This document shows, in pieces, positions 61,620 through 64,000 of a stretch of DNA of 64,000 nt. Positions within the stretch are counted from its first letter, which is position 1. Every line of letters starts with the position of its first letter. The stretch comes from Cannabis sativa (lineage: Eukaryota > Streptophyta > Magnoliopsida > Rosales > Cannabaceae), in contig NC_083604.1 in the NCBI RefSeq assembly GCF_029168945.1, forward strand, positions 40,667,686 through 40,731,685. Direction: 5' to 3'. The notes under the pieces are model-generated. The model searched no databases. It saw only the letters and a list, made by a program, of their open reading frames with translations, and was not told where the DNA came from. Made by a program: the position numbers and the translations under genes.

Positions 61620-63543
61620 TGTTGGAAATTATTTTACCAAGATCTAGATTTACTAACAAGTATGCTGGATTAACAACCTAATATGAATTCTAAAATAATG
61701 AAAATAAACACATATAAAGTTAGAAAACCTTACAGTGGGTGCAACGGAATAATATGACTCCTTCCATTCAGATCTCTAGCCCTTGATTCCTTTCTGTAGC
61801 AGAGCATCACCAAGATCTGAACCTGGATCTTCTTTTCTCCTTCTTTGATGCAGAAATTCCATAGTCTTACATACTATGATTGAGGTACGACTTGATGTGT
61901 GTGGGCACTACTCATCTTACAAGGATTTCGAATTTTTTTTTTCTTTTTCTCTCTTGAATTTCGTGGCTTTTAAGCATACAAAGATATCCAAGAGAAGAGA
62001 ACAAGGGTTGCTTTATATAGGGAGAAGGGAGAGCACAACTTTCCAAATAAACAGTTTCCTCTTTTACTGTGTAATTGATTAACTGCCTTATTTAGTGTGA
62101 TCCACCACTTTCCTATTATTGCTAGGCTTTGATTAGCAATTACATGGCAATTAAAATTGAAAATAATAATTGGGAAACAAGCAAAGGGAGTGGCCGGCCA
62201 TAGAGGGAAATGGGCCTCACTTGGATTTTGCAGTTTCCTCAATTTTATTTCTATTTCTCCAAAAATGCTATTTTTCCAATTCTAATCATTTAAATGCCAA
62301 AACTAATTATTTAATAACTAAGATAGATTATTAAATAATATTGTCATTTAAAATAATTATTAATTAGACATGCAAAGTCTCTCAATTAATAATTAAACCT
62401 AGAAACCCTTTTCTTTACGATTTCATCCTTAAACTGTGAGAATTCATAAAGTAGACATAGTCTAACTTTTAGAATTATAATTGATTAATTAAAATCAATT
62501 AACTGAGTCTTACAAGCAGTATGGTCTCAACTAGTATGGGGACCATGGGTCTATATAACCGAGCTTCCAATAAGTCGAACCGAATTTACCAAGTAAATTC
62601 CCTAACTTATTAATTCCTCATTGAATCCACACTTAGAACTTGGAATTGCACTCTCAGTCATATAGAACGCTCTATATGTTCCACGATATAGACACGTCAT
62701 TAGTTATCCATTGTTATAACCCTAATGTGATTAATGATCTTCTATATAGATGATCTACATTGAAAAGGCACTACTGTTACCGCTACACCTTCGATGTATT
62801 TTATCCTTATAACACTTAACCCTGTATAAATGATATTTCACCTAAGTGAAATGAGATCTCCACCATTTATCTTCGTTTGGTTAAGCTCGAGGGAAATCAT
62901 CCTTTACTTCTATTTTGCCAGATAGAAGCTATAGATTCCATATTTATGTTAGCGCTCCCACTCAATTGCATTACCGTGTTCCCAAAATGTACGTATCACC
63001 CTGACTGTCAAAAGTAGGCTTAACTAACAAATCAAAGAACACGGATAACACTCTTGAGATTGAACCTAACCATATCAGGATTAAGATCATTTGATCTAGG
63101 ATCAACAGGTGATATTGAATTGAATAGATATTACGGTAAGTTTTAATATATCTAATCAAAGTTCAATATCGGTCCCTTCCGATGTATACTCCATACATCC
63201 GATACTGGTAAACTTTGCCAATGTCCTGGAAAGGACATAACACTTTTCCAAGGTGTAAGAATACCTATCGCTGATTATACCATGTCAGTCTAAATCCAGT
63301 GTTCTGACAAATCAGGGAATAAACTTTTGAACATATAATAAAGATTATATTCCACTGTGCTGACAACACTATAATCTTAACAAATTCATATGTTTTGGAC
63401 TTAAAAAGAATTCATACATTATATACATATAATCATGAAATAAATCATGTGAACCATGCAACATAAAATGTTATTTCTGATCTTTATTAATAAGTAAATC
63501 TAATTATATGAAATGAGTTTTATTTAGGGCATAAAACCCAACA
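61620..63543 (-). repeat. 5' LTR of element B
   Basis: It begins TGTTGGAAATTATTTTACC and ends GGGCATAAAACCCAACA and is the partner of 51254-53171. AATCA follows, matching the base string before the other LTR. Confidence 0.9.
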
Positions 63544-63555
63544 AATCATTACCAT

Positions 63556-63568
63556 GGCTCTGAGGCCA
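63556..63568 (-). other. Primer-binding site of element A
   Basis: TGGCCTCAGAGCC on the minus strand begins two bases after LTR 10. It differs from the element B site only at positions 5 and 6. Confidence 0.7.
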
Positions 63569-63570
63569 GT

Positions 63571-64000
63571 TGTTGGAAATATTTTACCAGGATCTAGATT
63601 TACTAACAAGTATGTTTCATTAACATCCTAATATGAATTCTAAAATAATGAAATAAACACATATAAAGTTTAGGAAACCTTACATTGGGTGCAGCGAAAT
63701 ATAATGACTCCTTCCGTTCAGATCTCTAGCCCTTGATTCCTTTTTATAGCAGAGCATTACCAAGATCTGAACCTGGATCTCTTTCTCTCCTTCCTTGATG
63801 CTGATTCTCCTTCTTGTTGATTGAATTCTTCACAATCTTTCACACTATGATTGAGATACCACTTGATGTGTGTGGGCACTCACTCTATCACTCAAGGTTC
63901 GAAAATTTTAGGAAGAAAAGAGAAGGGAAGTGGCGCCTTAGAATTTTCTCTGAAGGAATGAGATGCATCATCTTTTTCCTGAAGCCATCACTACCTATTT
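63571..64000 (-). repeat. 5' LTR of element A, cut by the window edge (LTR 10)
   Basis: It begins TGTTGGAAATATTTTACC and follows the family to the window end. It is the LTR belonging to the leader pieces at 63544-63570, 51163-51253 and 48780-49267. Confidence 0.85.

Larger units (their letters stand above)
51254..63543 (-). mobile_element. Element B: complete Ty1/copia element with decayed pol
   Basis: LTRs at 51254-53171 and 61620-63543 flank an internal region. AATCA lies on both sides (51249-51253 and 63544-63548). On the minus strand the order is 5' LTR, primer-binding site (61617-61605), leader, integrase remnant, reverse transcriptase/RNase H remnant, polypurine tract and 3' LTR. This is the copia order. 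Without the nested solo LTR 8 the element is about 10.4 kb, of which about 6.5 kb is internal. No long frame survives inside, although the two LTRs are close copies. Confidence 0.88.

Noticed and set aside
61876..62242. Open frames of 68 and 90 codons repeated at 51506-51872 and 61876-62242
   Set aside because: They are the same part of the two element B LTRs on both strands, rich in Phe and Ser from poly-T tracts, without protein-like conservation.
1..64000. tRNA, rRNA or other structured RNA genes
   Set aside because: No cloverleaf-like or rRNA-like stretch was seen by eye. The tRNA-like strings found are primer-binding sites of LTR elements.

Overview
The window is nuclear DNA of a flowering plant. 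It is AT-rich, has intron-containing genes of eudicot type, and is packed with nested LTR retrotransposons, solo LTRs, LINE fragments and MITEs. The species cannot be fixed from sequence alone; the two recognisable genes look dicot-like.

Only about 10 kb is host gene space. The window opens with the last 87 codons of an unidentified gene (1-262). A convergent pair then occupies 17.5-26.9 kb. CPR5 lies on the plus strand: five exons, 17561-21129, 642 residues, a nuclear-envelope and immunity/ethylene regulator. On the minus strand is a HEAT INTOLERANT 4 (HIT4)-like chromatin protein: 14 exons, 26834-22058, 337 residues. Both gene models were built by reading splice sites; all exon phases close and both end at family-typical C-termini. 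CPR5 uses a GC-AG intron and carries an internal protein repeat. A 2.1-kb foldback element ends about 155 bp upstream of its start codon.

The rest is transposon strata. One Ty1/copia-type LTR family (about 1.9 kb, TGTTGG...CCAACA) occurs ten times. Six complete solo LTRs with exact 5-bp target-site duplications sit at 3.1, 5.4, 8.3, 40.9, 45.7 and 49.3 kb, and a seventh is nested at 59.4 kb. The other three copies are the two LTRs of a 12.3-kb element (51254-63543) and the start of another LTR at 63571. The 12.3-kb element lies inside the leader of a second family member. Its LTRs are close copies, while its pol region is reduced to short remnants.

The solo LTRs are inserted into older elements. 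These are a LINE (2.9-7.4 kb, minus) and three gag-only gypsy-type elements with a putative gypsy-type transposon domain: E at 7.4-13.6 kb, D at 28.4-42.8 kb and F at 44.3-48.3 kb on the minus strand. Element D holds a Sirevirus-like copia element C (28538-37207, minus, TSD ATACC). Element C has lost most of pol and itself contains a 5'-truncated chromovirus-like gypsy piece (30289-33690) with a 2.3-kb LTR.

The strongest unexplained signal is a 7-bp-stem, 5-nt-loop inverted repeat in the U3 part of the repeated LTR. Its arms change together across copies, so pairing is kept.
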